Part shown: positions 55,598 through 62,738 of the stretch, one piece after another | How the letters are laid out: each line of letters opens with the position of its first letter | Numbering within the stretch: position 1 is the first letter of the stretch | From: Odoribacter sp. | GTDB taxonomy: Bacteria > Bacteroidota > Bacteroidia > Bacteroidales > Muribaculaceae | Assembly: GCA_023663145.1 (NCBI GenBank) | Contig: JAMPHZ010000015.1 | Location: 1-64,000, forward strand | Length of the DNA stretch: 64,000 nt | Reading direction: 5' to 3' | Notes under the pieces: model-generated | Told to the model about the DNA's origin: nothing | The model's database searches: none | Seen by the model: the letters and a program-made list of their open reading frames with translations, nothing else | Made by a program: the position numbers and the translations under genes

Positions 55598-57055
55598 TTA
55601 TTTGATGATAACCTTGCTGGCGGTTGTGCCCTGGCGCATGATGTAGAGGCCGGGGGTGAGCTCGCCGGCTACGCGTACGCCGTTGAGGTTGAAGTATTCA
55701 GCGGGGCCTTCGGTGGTGTTGTCAAGAGTGATGTCGTCGATGCCATCGAAGCCTACTTCTGCGATGCGGTAAAGAGCGATACCGTTCTTATCCTTGAATA
55801 CCATCAGGTCGCGGGCTTTCTTGCCGTTGGCGTCGGTGTATTCGTCGGTTACGTCGATAGCGTGTGAGAAACGGCCTTCACCTTTGCGGATACCGAGCTT
55901 GGCGGCGGGAGCTGTCCACATGGGTTCGCCTTCGGCGAGAGTCCAGTCCTGGTCAAGTTTTACGATACCCATGTGACCACCCATGTTTGAGTCGTCGGGG
56001 AAAGCGATAGCGTAGGCAAGGAACTGGTCGTTGCCGAGACCGAACTGACGCATGCCGTTGGGCTGGCGTTCGGGCAGGTAGTTAGCCCAGGGACCACCTT
56101 CGGGTTCTTCGGTGCTGGGAGCGTCACCTGCGTGTTCCTTGAATGATGAGAGGAGCTCGCCGCTCTGGTCATAGAGGGCGGGGTTGGTTGTGTGACCGTC
56201 AACCCATACGAATGCTCCTTCGAATGAGCCGTCGTCTGTGCGTACGAATGAACCCATAGGTGAGTAGTTCCATGCGGTCTGGCCGGCGGGATAGGTTTCC
56301 TTACAGTCGATGATGTTCGAGCCTGATTCCATAAGATCCCAGTAGTCGGTCTCGGGATATTTTACCCATACGATCACACGTGATACTTCGTTAGGTACGG
56401 CGAGGAATGCTGCACCTTCTTCGTCACCTGCGAGGTTACCGATTACGTCGAAGTAGTCGACACGCTGGCCGGCGATAGCACCTTCGATGTCACCGATTTC
56501 AAATGCCTGTACAAGGGTGAGGGCACCGGTTTCGGTATCTACCATGTAGAGGTTCATGGGGTTTGACTTGTATTCGTCAGCGTTGTAGATGGTGCCGCGG
56601 TAACCGCAGATCCATACGTGGCCGAAGTCGTCATGACCTACGTGGTTGGCGCAGAGCAGGTCGTCGAGGGGTTCGCCGTTGATGGTGAGGGCGAGGTCCT
56701 TTACGAATGCACCGGTGTTCTTGTCAAGAACGAGAAGGTGACCCTGATTGGTGAGGAGGTCGGTGGGAAGACCGGTGGTCTCGTCGATGCCGGGTACGAA
56801 CTTGGTTGAGCAGGCTACATAGATGTAGTCGCCGCAGATGGTGGCGGTGGTGCCTTTGGCGGCGTTGCCCATCTTGGCTTCGAGATCCATCCAAGCTGAG
56901 GTAGCTACACCGTTTTCACCGTTACCTACTGACATCATCCAGAGGCTTTCGAGCTGGTAACCTGATGTGGGTGCATAAGTGGCGGGGTCTTTGGCTTGAC
57001 CGAAAGCGGTCATGCTGAGAGCTGCCATAGAAGCGAGAAGTAAAGATTTCTTCAT
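55598..57055 (-). CDS. Secreted beta-propeller-like protein with C-terminal sorting-like module
   Basis: A 485-residue exported protein. The signal peptide is MKKSLLLASMAALSMTAFGQ. The body holds several blade-like repeats with aspartate-rich turns and Trp/Gly residues (for example LLVLDKNTGAFVKDL, NLYMVDTETGALTLV), suggesting a beta-propeller. I recognise no enzyme motif. The end (PAEYFNLNGVRV...LTPGLYIMRQGTTASKVII) is the C-terminal module of secreted cargo. Codon use is very uniform, as in abundant proteins. A promoter lies at 57150-57180. Confidence 0.75.
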   Translation of the reverse strand: MKKSLLLASMAALSMTAFGQAKDPATYAPTSGYQLESLWMMSVGNGENGVATSAWMDLEAKMGNAAKGTTATICGDYIYVACSTKFVPGIDETTGLPTDLLTNQGHLLVLDKNTGAFVKDLALTINGEPLDDLLCANHVGHDDFGHVWICGYRGTIYNADEYKSNPMNLYMVDTETGALTLVQAFEIGDIEGAIAGQRVDYFDVIGNLAGDEEGAAFLAVPNEVSRVIVWVKYPETDYWDLMESGSNIIDCKETYPAGQTAWNYSPMGSFVRTDDGSFEGAFVWVDGHTTNPALYDQSGELLSSFKEHAGDAPSTEEPEGGPWANYLPERQPNGMRQFGLGNDQFLAYAIAFPDDSNMGGHMGIVKLDQDWTLAEGEPMWTAPAAKLGIRKGEGRFSHAIDVTDEYTDANGKKARDLMVFKDKNGIALYRIAEVGFDGIDDITLDNTTEGPAEYFNLNGVRVAGELTPGLYIMRQGTTASKVIIK

Positions 57056-57149
57056 AATTAATCTTTAAGGTTATTATAATTAAGGTTTTAAATATACGAA
57101 TCGTATGCCGTTGCTTTATAGATGGTGCTTGTGGCACGATTTCACGGCG

Positions 57150-57180
57150 TAAAGTTAAGCACGATTTCGCAATTGTCAAT
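57150..57180 (-). promoter_or_regulatory. Promoter of the secreted protein gene at 55598
   Basis: On the minus strand, ATTG (57177-57180), 19 bases and TAACTTTA (57150-57157), one base off consensus. Leader about 90 bases. Confidence 0.55.
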
Positions 57181-57291
57181 CAAATATTAACATAAAAATA
57201 GTTCCTTTTGGGGTTAAATAATGTTAAACAATGCGCGGCCTCTTCCGCCATGGTTGGCTGATCGGGCCGCGCGCCGCTGCTTATGGGGTAT

Positions 57292-58560
57292 TCAGAGGTT
57301 GTTTATTTTGCCGAAGAACACAATCGCTCCTGTGGTGGTTTCGCGTATCGCGTAATAGAACGGGCTGTCGAATCTTACGGTTATCAGCTCGCCGGGAGCC
57401 GCCATCTCGCTTGTCATGGCTGTAGCCGCTGCTGCTATTGCTCCTTCTTCGTTCACGTTTATTGTTGATGATTGGATGAGCACGTTGTTGGTCAGTCTTA
57501 CGTCGGCCGGTAGTCCCATTGTGGTTAATGTGGCTGAGGCGGCTGCGTCGGTGAGCCCGTCAATAACTGTGGTGAAATCAGTGCGCAGCGATGCCTTGAA
57601 TGCCGGAAGCTGAAGCGCTACGGACTGCGGGGTCGCTGATGCGGTCAGGTTGGCATATTCTTCAGCTCCAAGTGTTGCCTCCGGTTCGCCTATGATTAGA
57701 TCAAAGTAATATGCATTCTTTTTGAAAGGCAGCCCCACATAGGTGAAGTCGTCTGACCTGGTGTATAACATTGTGCCGGGGCGGCGCATGGTCTCTACAG
57801 TGCTTTTCTTGTCAAGTCCGTTGAATGGCTCGGGCATGGTGATCTCGCTGTCAAACGGGATTTCCCACTTCCCGTCAAAAAACAATGCGTTGGCCCATAC
57901 TGCGATAGCATCTTCTCTGAGGTCTTCTATCAGGTCGGTGATGAGGCCGCCGGTGTTGTCGCTCGCCCAGGCGTTTATGATTTTGATGGCGTTTTCTCTT
58001 GCTGAAAAATCAAGAGGTGTCACAGGCACTCTGTATTGCTCTTCTATCGAGGTTTTGTAAGAATCGCTTACTCTGAAGCTTGCTGTGTGCCATATGGAGT
58101 TGGCGACGGTCACTTTTATATCTTCACTTCCCGATGGCAGATAGGCCATGAGCTTCTTGCTCATCGACGACATCGCTTCCATATCCTCGAATCCTAAAGC
58201 GTGGGCTACATTGGTGCTGAACGGAGCGTCGATGCTGTTGATATAAAGGTTGAGGCATATCACAAGGCTCGCCGGTGAAAATATGACATTTCCCTCTTCG
58301 TTGGCCGGAATTTTTGGCGCGAGGCTGAATGCCAGATCTGTAAGGGCATTCATTGATGACTGCTCTGCAGCGGTGAGGTCTATTGATTTCAATGCAGGCA
58401 GAGGGTCGAGGTTGGCATATTTCCCTAATTCGTCGGGCGAGTATACCGGCTGTGACGGCTCTTCCACAGCAGGTGGGATAGGACTGTCTTTGGATTCTTC
58501 GGTGCATCCGCCTGATAACAGTGTGGCGCTGAGGGTGATAAATAATACGAGCTTTTTCAT
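57292..58560 (-). CDS. Lipid-anchored serpin
   Basis: A 422-residue serine-protease inhibitor-like protein. The signal peptide ends in a lipobox (SGGC), so it is a lipoprotein with a short Pro-rich linker. The serpin core shows NVIFSPASLVICL, ANSIWHT, WANALFFDGKWE and the end FDSPFYYAIRETTTGAIVFFGKI. The reactive-loop hinge is EEGAIAAAATA, with Gly at P15 and Ala at P12-P9 as in inhibitory serpins, but Ala in place of Thr/Ser at P14. The loop then runs MTSEMAAPGE, so P1 is probably a small or Met residue (elastase-like). Likely aimed at host or competing proteases. Confidence 0.9.
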   Translation of the reverse strand: MKKLVLFITLSATLLSGGCTEESKDSPIPPAVEEPSQPVYSPDELGKYANLDPLPALKSIDLTAAEQSSMNALTDLAFSLAPKIPANEEGNVIFSPASLVICLNLYINSIDAPFSTNVAHALGFEDMEAMSSMSKKLMAYLPSGSEDIKVTVANSIWHTASFRVSDSYKTSIEEQYRVPVTPLDFSARENAIKIINAWASDNTGGLITDLIEDLREDAIAVWANALFFDGKWEIPFDSEITMPEPFNGLDKKSTVETMRRPGTMLYTRSDDFTYVGLPFKKNAYYFDLIIGEPEATLGAEEYANLTASATPQSVALQLPAFKASLRTDFTTVIDGLTDAAASATLTTMGLPADVRLTNNVLIQSSTINVNEEGAIAAAATAMTSEMAAPGELITVRFDSPFYYAIRETTTGAIVFFGKINNL

Positions 58561-58634
58561 ATTTGCTGTTTTAGGTTTAAGGTCCGGATAATATTGGTTG
58601 TTATAACGTTTTTAGGGAAAATTTAGACTCGCTG

Positions 58635-58665
58635 CAAAGTTATAATAATTTCTGCGAAATACAAC
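58635..58665 (-). promoter_or_regulatory. Promoter of the serpin gene
   Basis: On the minus strand, GTTG (58662-58665), 19 bases and TAACTTTG (58635-58642). The leader before the ATG at 58560 is about 65 bases. Confidence 0.7.
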
Positions 58666-58752
58666 ATGCCTATTGTTAAAATGTGATAAATGAGGTAAAA
58701 ATATTATACATATTTCGTGTCGTCATGCCTGTAGATATGCGGTCGCGCGTAG

Positions 58753-58791
58753 ATGGCTGCGGGAATGCTGTTTTGACACTTCCGCAGCCAT
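58753..58791. terminator. Hairpin downstream of the portal-like gene
   Basis: A 10-bp stem (58753-58762 with 58782-58791) with a nearby A/T-rich stretch. It lies about 110 bases after the portal-like stop, where the cassette transcript would end. Confidence 0.5.
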
Positions 58792-58899
58792 TTATTTCTT
58801 GTGATATTGGAATGTCATGACGCGATGAATGTTGCGCTGTGGCCTTTATGTCATATTGTTGTTGTGCTTTAAAACTTGTCTTTCAAACTTAAAACATGG

Positions 58900-60216
58900 T
58901 TACTTCCGTGTATTTATTTTGGCATTGCGGTCGGAGGTGAATGACGTGAAGGTCTCAAGCAGGTCGGTCAGTGTGATGGTCGCGTTCCTTACCTGGGCAT
59001 CGTAGAGCGAGGCGCCGGTGGCGGCTGAGATGTTACGCCCGAGCAGGGCGTCGCTTATGCCCGACACATCCTCGAAAAGTTTCATCTGAAGCGACAGCAG
59101 CTGATATGCTCCGGCGTCACCGCCGTTGTTGACTACCTGCCGGGGCATTTCGCTTCCGTTGCGCCCGTTGATGGGAATAAGGGAATCAGGGCGTGCCCAC
59201 AACCGTGCCACGTCATTGAGTGTGACGCCTTTGGGTAACTGTTCGACGGGAAAGAGCAATGCACCCTTGGCCGATGATGCAAGCATGGTGTCAATAAGTA
59301 CTACAAGGCGGTTGATGGTCTTCTGTTGGTCAATCACATCCTCCACAAACGAGTGTACTTCGCCGTCGGTAAGGGGATAGAACTTTACGGCGAATGGATG
59401 TGATTTGTGATGGTATGGCGAGTTATAGGCGGCCAGGATGGTGCCGTCGGGAGCAAGCCAGGTGCAGTGCCAGTGCATGTCTACATAGCGGCGCCCTCCG
59501 GGGTCGGTGATCTCGGTGCCGCGCAGCTGCCATACTTCTATGACACGGCAGCGGTTACGGCGGGGTGTGAAGAAGTCTGCTCCTGCAGGGGTCGGTGTGC
59601 CTACCGAGGTCTCGGTTCCCGGCATGTCCGGATTCAGGTCATGCATGAACAGGTGGCGGAGCGCCTCGCATCGGCGCCGGTTGCCCGCTCCGAAACGGTT
59701 TATAACCTCGCCAAGGCTCATGTCATGAATCATACCGGTGAAGTCAATGTCAAAGCCGCGCGGGTCACGGAAGTCATTGACAAAGAAGTCGTCGGGTGAC
59801 ACATTGTCGACCCATATCCCTTGGCCGCCCGGCCGTCGTTCCTCGCACACGCGTTGTATCGCGCATCCCGATATCACAAATTCTTCAAGCATGCGGCAGT
59901 CAAGCTCGCACAGGCGGTTGCGGTAATCTGTTGATTGCGGGTCGTTGTCATAAAAGGCGCCCTCTGAGGCTATTGTTCTGTATCTGCCCACGATGGTCTT
60001 TACGAGTTGACGTATAAGATTGTTGGTAAGTGGCCGCTTGCCGCTTGAGGTTATAAGACGGCTTTCTTCCATGATGTTACCGTTAGGGTCCTCTACCATG
60101 TCATGCCATTGGTCGCCGTAGGTGAAGCGCTTGTGACGGCGCCGCAGTGTGCGCAGGCTGTCGAGTGAAAGCCAGGCATCAAAGGCCCGTTTGAGTAGAT
60201 TGGTATCTTTGTTCAT
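58900..60216 (-). CDS. Phage portal-like protein
   Basis: A 438-residue protein with the layout of a portal subunit. Near the start are an Arg/Lys-rich helix and YGDQWHD; then RPLTNNLIRQLVKTIVGRYR, the pattern of the portal region that follows a packaging-site stem. Charged and aromatic mid-part NVSPDDFFVNDFRDP; the late QQKTINRLVVLIDTMLASS and DVSGISDALLGRNISAATGASLYDAQ are typical of portal C-terminal helices. It is shorter than P22-type portals (about 700 residues), so the long barrel may be absent. Overlaps its upstream neighbour by four bases (ATGA). A true portal would need terminase genes, which are not here. Confidence 0.65.
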   Translation of the reverse strand: MNKDTNLLKRAFDAWLSLDSLRTLRRRHKRFTYGDQWHDMVEDPNGNIMEESRLITSSGKRPLTNNLIRQLVKTIVGRYRTIASEGAFYDNDPQSTDYRNRLCELDCRMLEEFVISGCAIQRVCEERRPGGQGIWVDNVSPDDFFVNDFRDPRGFDIDFTGMIHDMSLGEVINRFGAGNRRRCEALRHLFMHDLNPDMPGTETSVGTPTPAGADFFTPRRNRCRVIEVWQLRGTEITDPGGRRYVDMHWHCTWLAPDGTILAAYNSPYHHKSHPFAVKFYPLTDGEVHSFVEDVIDQQKTINRLVVLIDTMLASSAKGALLFPVEQLPKGVTLNDVARLWARPDSLIPINGRNGSEMPRQVVNNGGDAGAYQLLSLQMKLFEDVSGISDALLGRNISAATGASLYDAQVRNATITLTDLLETFTSFTSDRNAKINTRK

Positions 60217-60746
60217 ATGGTGTCGGGAATGGTAGTGAGCAATGAGTCATCAATTATATAGGTGTCTTCGTCTGGGTCGGTTACTCCTTCCACAATGAAT
60301 GCATCCCCCTCGTCAAGCGGAGCGGCAAGGATGGAACGCCCGTCGGGGTGAAGCACTGCCACCGGTTGGGATTCTGTGATTGTGGAATAAGGGGAGCTTA
60401 ATCGTGCGAGCATTGGGGTGTAAAGCTTGCAGGGTGCCACAAAGGCGGGAGTATTCCACCGGGCTGCGGTTACTTCTAATGGGCGGCGGCAGTTCTTGGA
60501 CGGTTTTATCCTAAGCAGGCTGTGACCTTCTGTGACAGTTGTAGTGGATACTTTATCAACGGGTAGCAGCCCGGGGTTAGCTGTGTCGAGATGGTTGAGG
60601 TACCACGCGCGCATGGCTTCGGTTATGGTGTCGTTGACGGAGCGGCCGTCATACTGCTCCACTGTGCAGTCGGTGCGTGATTCGTCAAATCCGAGCGCGC
60701 GCCGCCACAGGGTCAGCATTTCTTCTTTGGTGTATGTGGTAAGCAT
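60213..60746 (-). CDS. Small unknown protein of the phage-like cassette
   Basis: A 177-residue soluble protein with two parts: a helical N-terminal region (KEEMLTLWRRALGFD, TEAMRAWYLNHLD) and a C-terminal beta-rich part ending in an acidic stretch. I recognise no family; its position between capsid-like and portal-like genes suggests a head-completion or adaptor protein, but that is inference. I set the start at 60746: a longer open frame to 60839 would translate a strong hairpin (60775-60807) and overlap the capsid gene. Its stop overlaps the portal start. Confidence 0.6.
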   Translation of the reverse strand: MLTTYTKEEMLTLWRRALGFDESRTDCTVEQYDGRSVNDTITEAMRAWYLNHLDTANPGLLPVDKVSTTTVTEGHSLLRIKPSKNCRRPLEVTAARWNTPAFVAPCKLYTPMLARLSSPYSTITESQPVAVLHPDGRSILAAPLDEGDAFIVEGVTDPDEDTYIIDDSLLTTIPDTI

Positions 60747-60774
60747 CTGATTAAGGTTAAAGGTCTGTGGAAAT

Positions 60775-60807
60775 GCCAATGGGGCTGATTTCTCATGCCC
60801 CATTGGC
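60775..60807 (-). promoter_or_regulatory. Strong hairpin after the capsid-like gene
   Basis: A perfect 11-bp GC-rich stem (60797-60807 with 60775-60785, 11-base loop) lies 22 bases after the capsid-like stop and 29 before the next ATG. No T-run follows, so it would act as a partial terminator or mRNA-end stabiliser. Confidence 0.65.
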
Positions 60808-60828
60808 GGGGAAGGGTTTGCAGGTGAT

Positions 60829-62070
60829 TTATTTGCCAATCACACGGCAGTGGGCGTCGGGATGGCGCAGTACCATGCATGATGCTTCGGTGAGAACTAC
60901 GGCGTCGGTGTTGCGGTCGCCCGCGCGGCGCAGGTCAAGGCGCTCTTTGCTGAATGGTATGTGGGTGTACTTGGTGATGTAGTCGGGGTCAAGCACGAAT
61001 CCGTCTTTGCGGTGGCCACAGGCGTCGAACATCTCGCTGTGCATTACAAACAGGGTGCCGAAGTTCGATTCGATCTCTCGGAAACGCAATCCCCACCGGG
61101 TGAAGTTGTTGTCGCCTGACAGTGAACGGGTGTATTGCACCTTGTTGAGTGCGAGAGCGAGGTCGGTACCTGCCAGCAGCACACGTTTTTTTGAACCGTT
61201 GTTGCCTGTGAAAACCTTTGAGCAGAAGTCAATGAGGTCGCGTTCGCTGATGTTCTGTATCGAAAGCTGATACTCTTTGTCGGTCTGATTCCATATGCCG
61301 CCGGTAAGGTAGATGTGCTCGCGGCCGTTGTCGGCCAGAATGCGCCCCTTGGCTCCGAACAGGAAGTTCTTTTCCATGCCGGCCCGCATGTCGCGGATGG
61401 CGGCTTCTTCCTGATCGCTGAAATTCCAGTCGACTTCTTTGGAAGCCATTTTCTGCAGGGTGGATTGCTCTACCTGCATCTTGAAGATCTGGCAGAAGTT
61501 GCTCTGCTTGCGGGGAATCGCCTGAAACTGTGGTGTCTGCACGTCGAGCTCAGCGGCTGCGCGCCCCATTCTCACTATCTTGACGCCTTCGCTTATCGCG
61601 GGCCATTTGGCCGCACCGTCAGCTATGGGTATGTTGAGGCCTACAACGTCGATCATCTGGTCGCGCACGGCTTTTACATAGCCGGCAAGCGGACCGCTCC
61701 CTTTGATGTCGATGGCGGGAAACAGTATGGTGTCGGACGGTGAGAAACAGCGTGAATCCTTGACTTCGATGCTTTTCATGGTGGTGCCGTCGTCACCCGT
61801 TGCTTCGTTTGATGCTTCGAGGTCGCGGGTCACGGTGGTTTCTGTCGCTTTGTTGTCAACGGAGTAGTATTCGACGGTCATCGCAGGACAATGGCGTGAG
61901 CCGATGAAGCGTGAGATCTGGTCAACGGGGGTTGACATGGGATTGATGCGCACAATGCGTTCGTCGATGGCATTGCGCAGCAGTGATGGAGCTACTTCTT
62001 TGGTTGCCGAGGTGGTGAGAGGTTGGTTTACGACGTGGGTTCCGCCGTTTGTTCCGGGTGTTGTGTTCAT
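60829..62070 (-). CDS. Major capsid-like protein (SU10/DUF5309 type)
   Basis: A 413-residue protein with the layout of a HK97-fold capsid. The N-terminal region is ATKEVAPSLLRNAIDERIVRINPMSTPVDQISRF; the spine-like helix region is KQSNFCQIFKMQVEQSTLQKM and ERDLIDFCSKVFTG. The C terminus is the best match to the SU10-type (DUF5309) family: the stretch VLDPDYITKYTHIPFSKE, LRRAGDRN, VVLTEASCMVL and a closing HCRVIGK. No protease or scaffold fusion is visible. The frame is intact. Functional capsid formation is untested. Confidence 0.72.
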   Translation of the reverse strand: MNTTPGTNGGTHVVNQPLTTSATKEVAPSLLRNAIDERIVRINPMSTPVDQISRFIGSRHCPAMTVEYYSVDNKATETTVTRDLEASNEATGDDGTTMKSIEVKDSRCFSPSDTILFPAIDIKGSGPLAGYVKAVRDQMIDVVGLNIPIADGAAKWPAISEGVKIVRMGRAAAELDVQTPQFQAIPRKQSNFCQIFKMQVEQSTLQKMASKEVDWNFSDQEEAAIRDMRAGMEKNFLFGAKGRILADNGREHIYLTGGIWNQTDKEYQLSIQNISERDLIDFCSKVFTGNNGSKKRVLLAGTDLALALNKVQYTRSLSGDNNFTRWGLRFREIESNFGTLFVMHSEMFDACGHRKDGFVLDPDYITKYTHIPFSKERLDLRRAGDRNTDAVVLTEASCMVLRHPDAHCRVIGK

Positions 62071-62194
62071 AGTGATTGATAATTAAAAGGTTGGTGAATA
62101 AAATGACAATGTGTGTTTTTTAAGATTAGATTAAGAATAGGTCGGGTGTCTGTTTTTTATGGTATTGGATTAAGGGTTTGAAGATTGAGGCGGG

Positions 62195-62512
62195 TTAGTC
62201 CCACACTGATGATGTGGGTAGTGAGAGCAACAGGCAATCGTCGCCGTCAGGAGAGTCGCTGTCAGATTCCGGGCAATATACGGTTGTGCTGAACATCGGT
62301 GTCTCGGCCGAAACTTCGGGTGCAGGTTCAGGTTGTGGGTGTGGCTCCGGCTCTGATTGTGTGAGCGGGCCGAAATGGTCGGTGACTGCCTGCGCGAGTG
62401 GTATGCCTTGTGCGAGCGATGCTATGAAATGTGCGGCTTCGGGGTTTTTGAGCAGTACATCGGCCACGTCGGGGTCGATGCCCGGTGATTGATTGGTGGT
62501 GGTGTCTTCCAT
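62195..62512 (-). CDS. Small acidic protein at the head of the cassette
   Basis: A 105-residue protein. Residues 1-50 are helical and acidic (PGIDPDVADVLLKNPEAAHFIASLAQG); residues 50-105 are rich in Pro, Glu and Ser/Asp, ending LPTSSVWD. It could be a scaffold-like or cargo-binding protein, given its place before the capsid-like gene and its disorder, but no family is recognised. First gene behind a consensus promoter; a 124-base gap separates it from the capsid-like gene. Confidence 0.6.
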   Translation of the reverse strand: MEDTTTNQSPGIDPDVADVLLKNPEAAHFIASLAQGIPLAQAVTDHFGPLTQSEPEPHPQPEPAPEVSAETPMFSTTVYCPESDSDSPDGDDCLLLSLPTSSVWD

Positions 62513-62556
62513 GATGCAAATGTTTTTTATAGTTGATTTTTTTATTTTTGATGATG

Positions 62557-62588
62557 CAAAATTACAACGATAATTTTAATTTTGCAAA
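62557..62588 (-). promoter_or_regulatory. Consensus promoter of the phage-like cassette
   Basis: On the minus strand, TTTG (62585-62588), 20 bases and TAATTTTG (62557-62564): a perfect Bacteroidetes-type promoter. Transcription would start near 62549, 37 bases before the ATG at 62512. Confidence 0.82.
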
Positions 62589-62608
62589 TATTTTGACAAT
62601 AAAATTCA

Positions 62609-62683
62609 ATGAAAAATGCAATAAAAATTGCAATCATCGCTGCGTCAGGTGTTTGGCTATATGGGTGCGGAAACAAAAAATAA
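62609..62683 (+). CDS. 24-residue lipoprotein-like peptide (candidate)
   Basis: A short ORF, MKNAIKIAIIAASGVWLYGCGNKK. It has a Lys-rich start, a hydrophobic core and a lipobox-like LYGC followed by only five residues, so the mature peptide would be a short acylated tail. It resembles tiny lipoprotein peptides of Bacteroidales. A -7 element TAATTTTG (62577-62584) lies upstream, divergent from the cassette promoter. With so short a frame, chance cannot be excluded. Confidence 0.45.
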   Translation: MKNAIKIAIIAASGVWLYGCGNKK

Positions 62684-62712
62684 CCCGCGGCATTGTTTTT
62701 TTTGCGGCGGGT
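62672..62712 (-). terminator. Terminator of the polyferredoxin gene
   Basis: On the minus strand, ACCCGC (62712-62707) pairs with GCGGGT (62688-62683) around a long loop and is followed by TATTTTTTG (62682-62674). It lies 26 bases after the stop at 62739. Confidence 0.65.
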
Positions 62713-62738
62713 AGCAGGACTGCGCTTGATAGCTCGGT

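Larger units (their letters stand above)
58561..58899. other. Intergenic region between the serpin and the phage-like cassette
   Basis: These 339 bases hold the serpin promoter (58635-58665) and a hairpin at 58753-58791 that may end the cassette transcript. The rest is without a convincing gene; I see no clear direct repeat or attachment site. Confidence 0.55.

Noticed and set aside
60747..60839. Longer start for the small cassette protein (extra 31 residues)
   Set aside because: The extra codons translate a strong hairpin and overlap the capsid-like gene; the later ATG at 60746 fits better.
62214..62492. 92-codon + strand frame opposite the small acidic cassette protein
   Set aside because: Ser/Gly-rich shadow with no promoter; the minus-strand frame has a consensus promoter and a plausible start.
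58900..62512. Complete prophage
   Set aside because: No integrase, terminase, tail, lysis or regulatory genes accompany the capsid-like and portal-like genes within the window.
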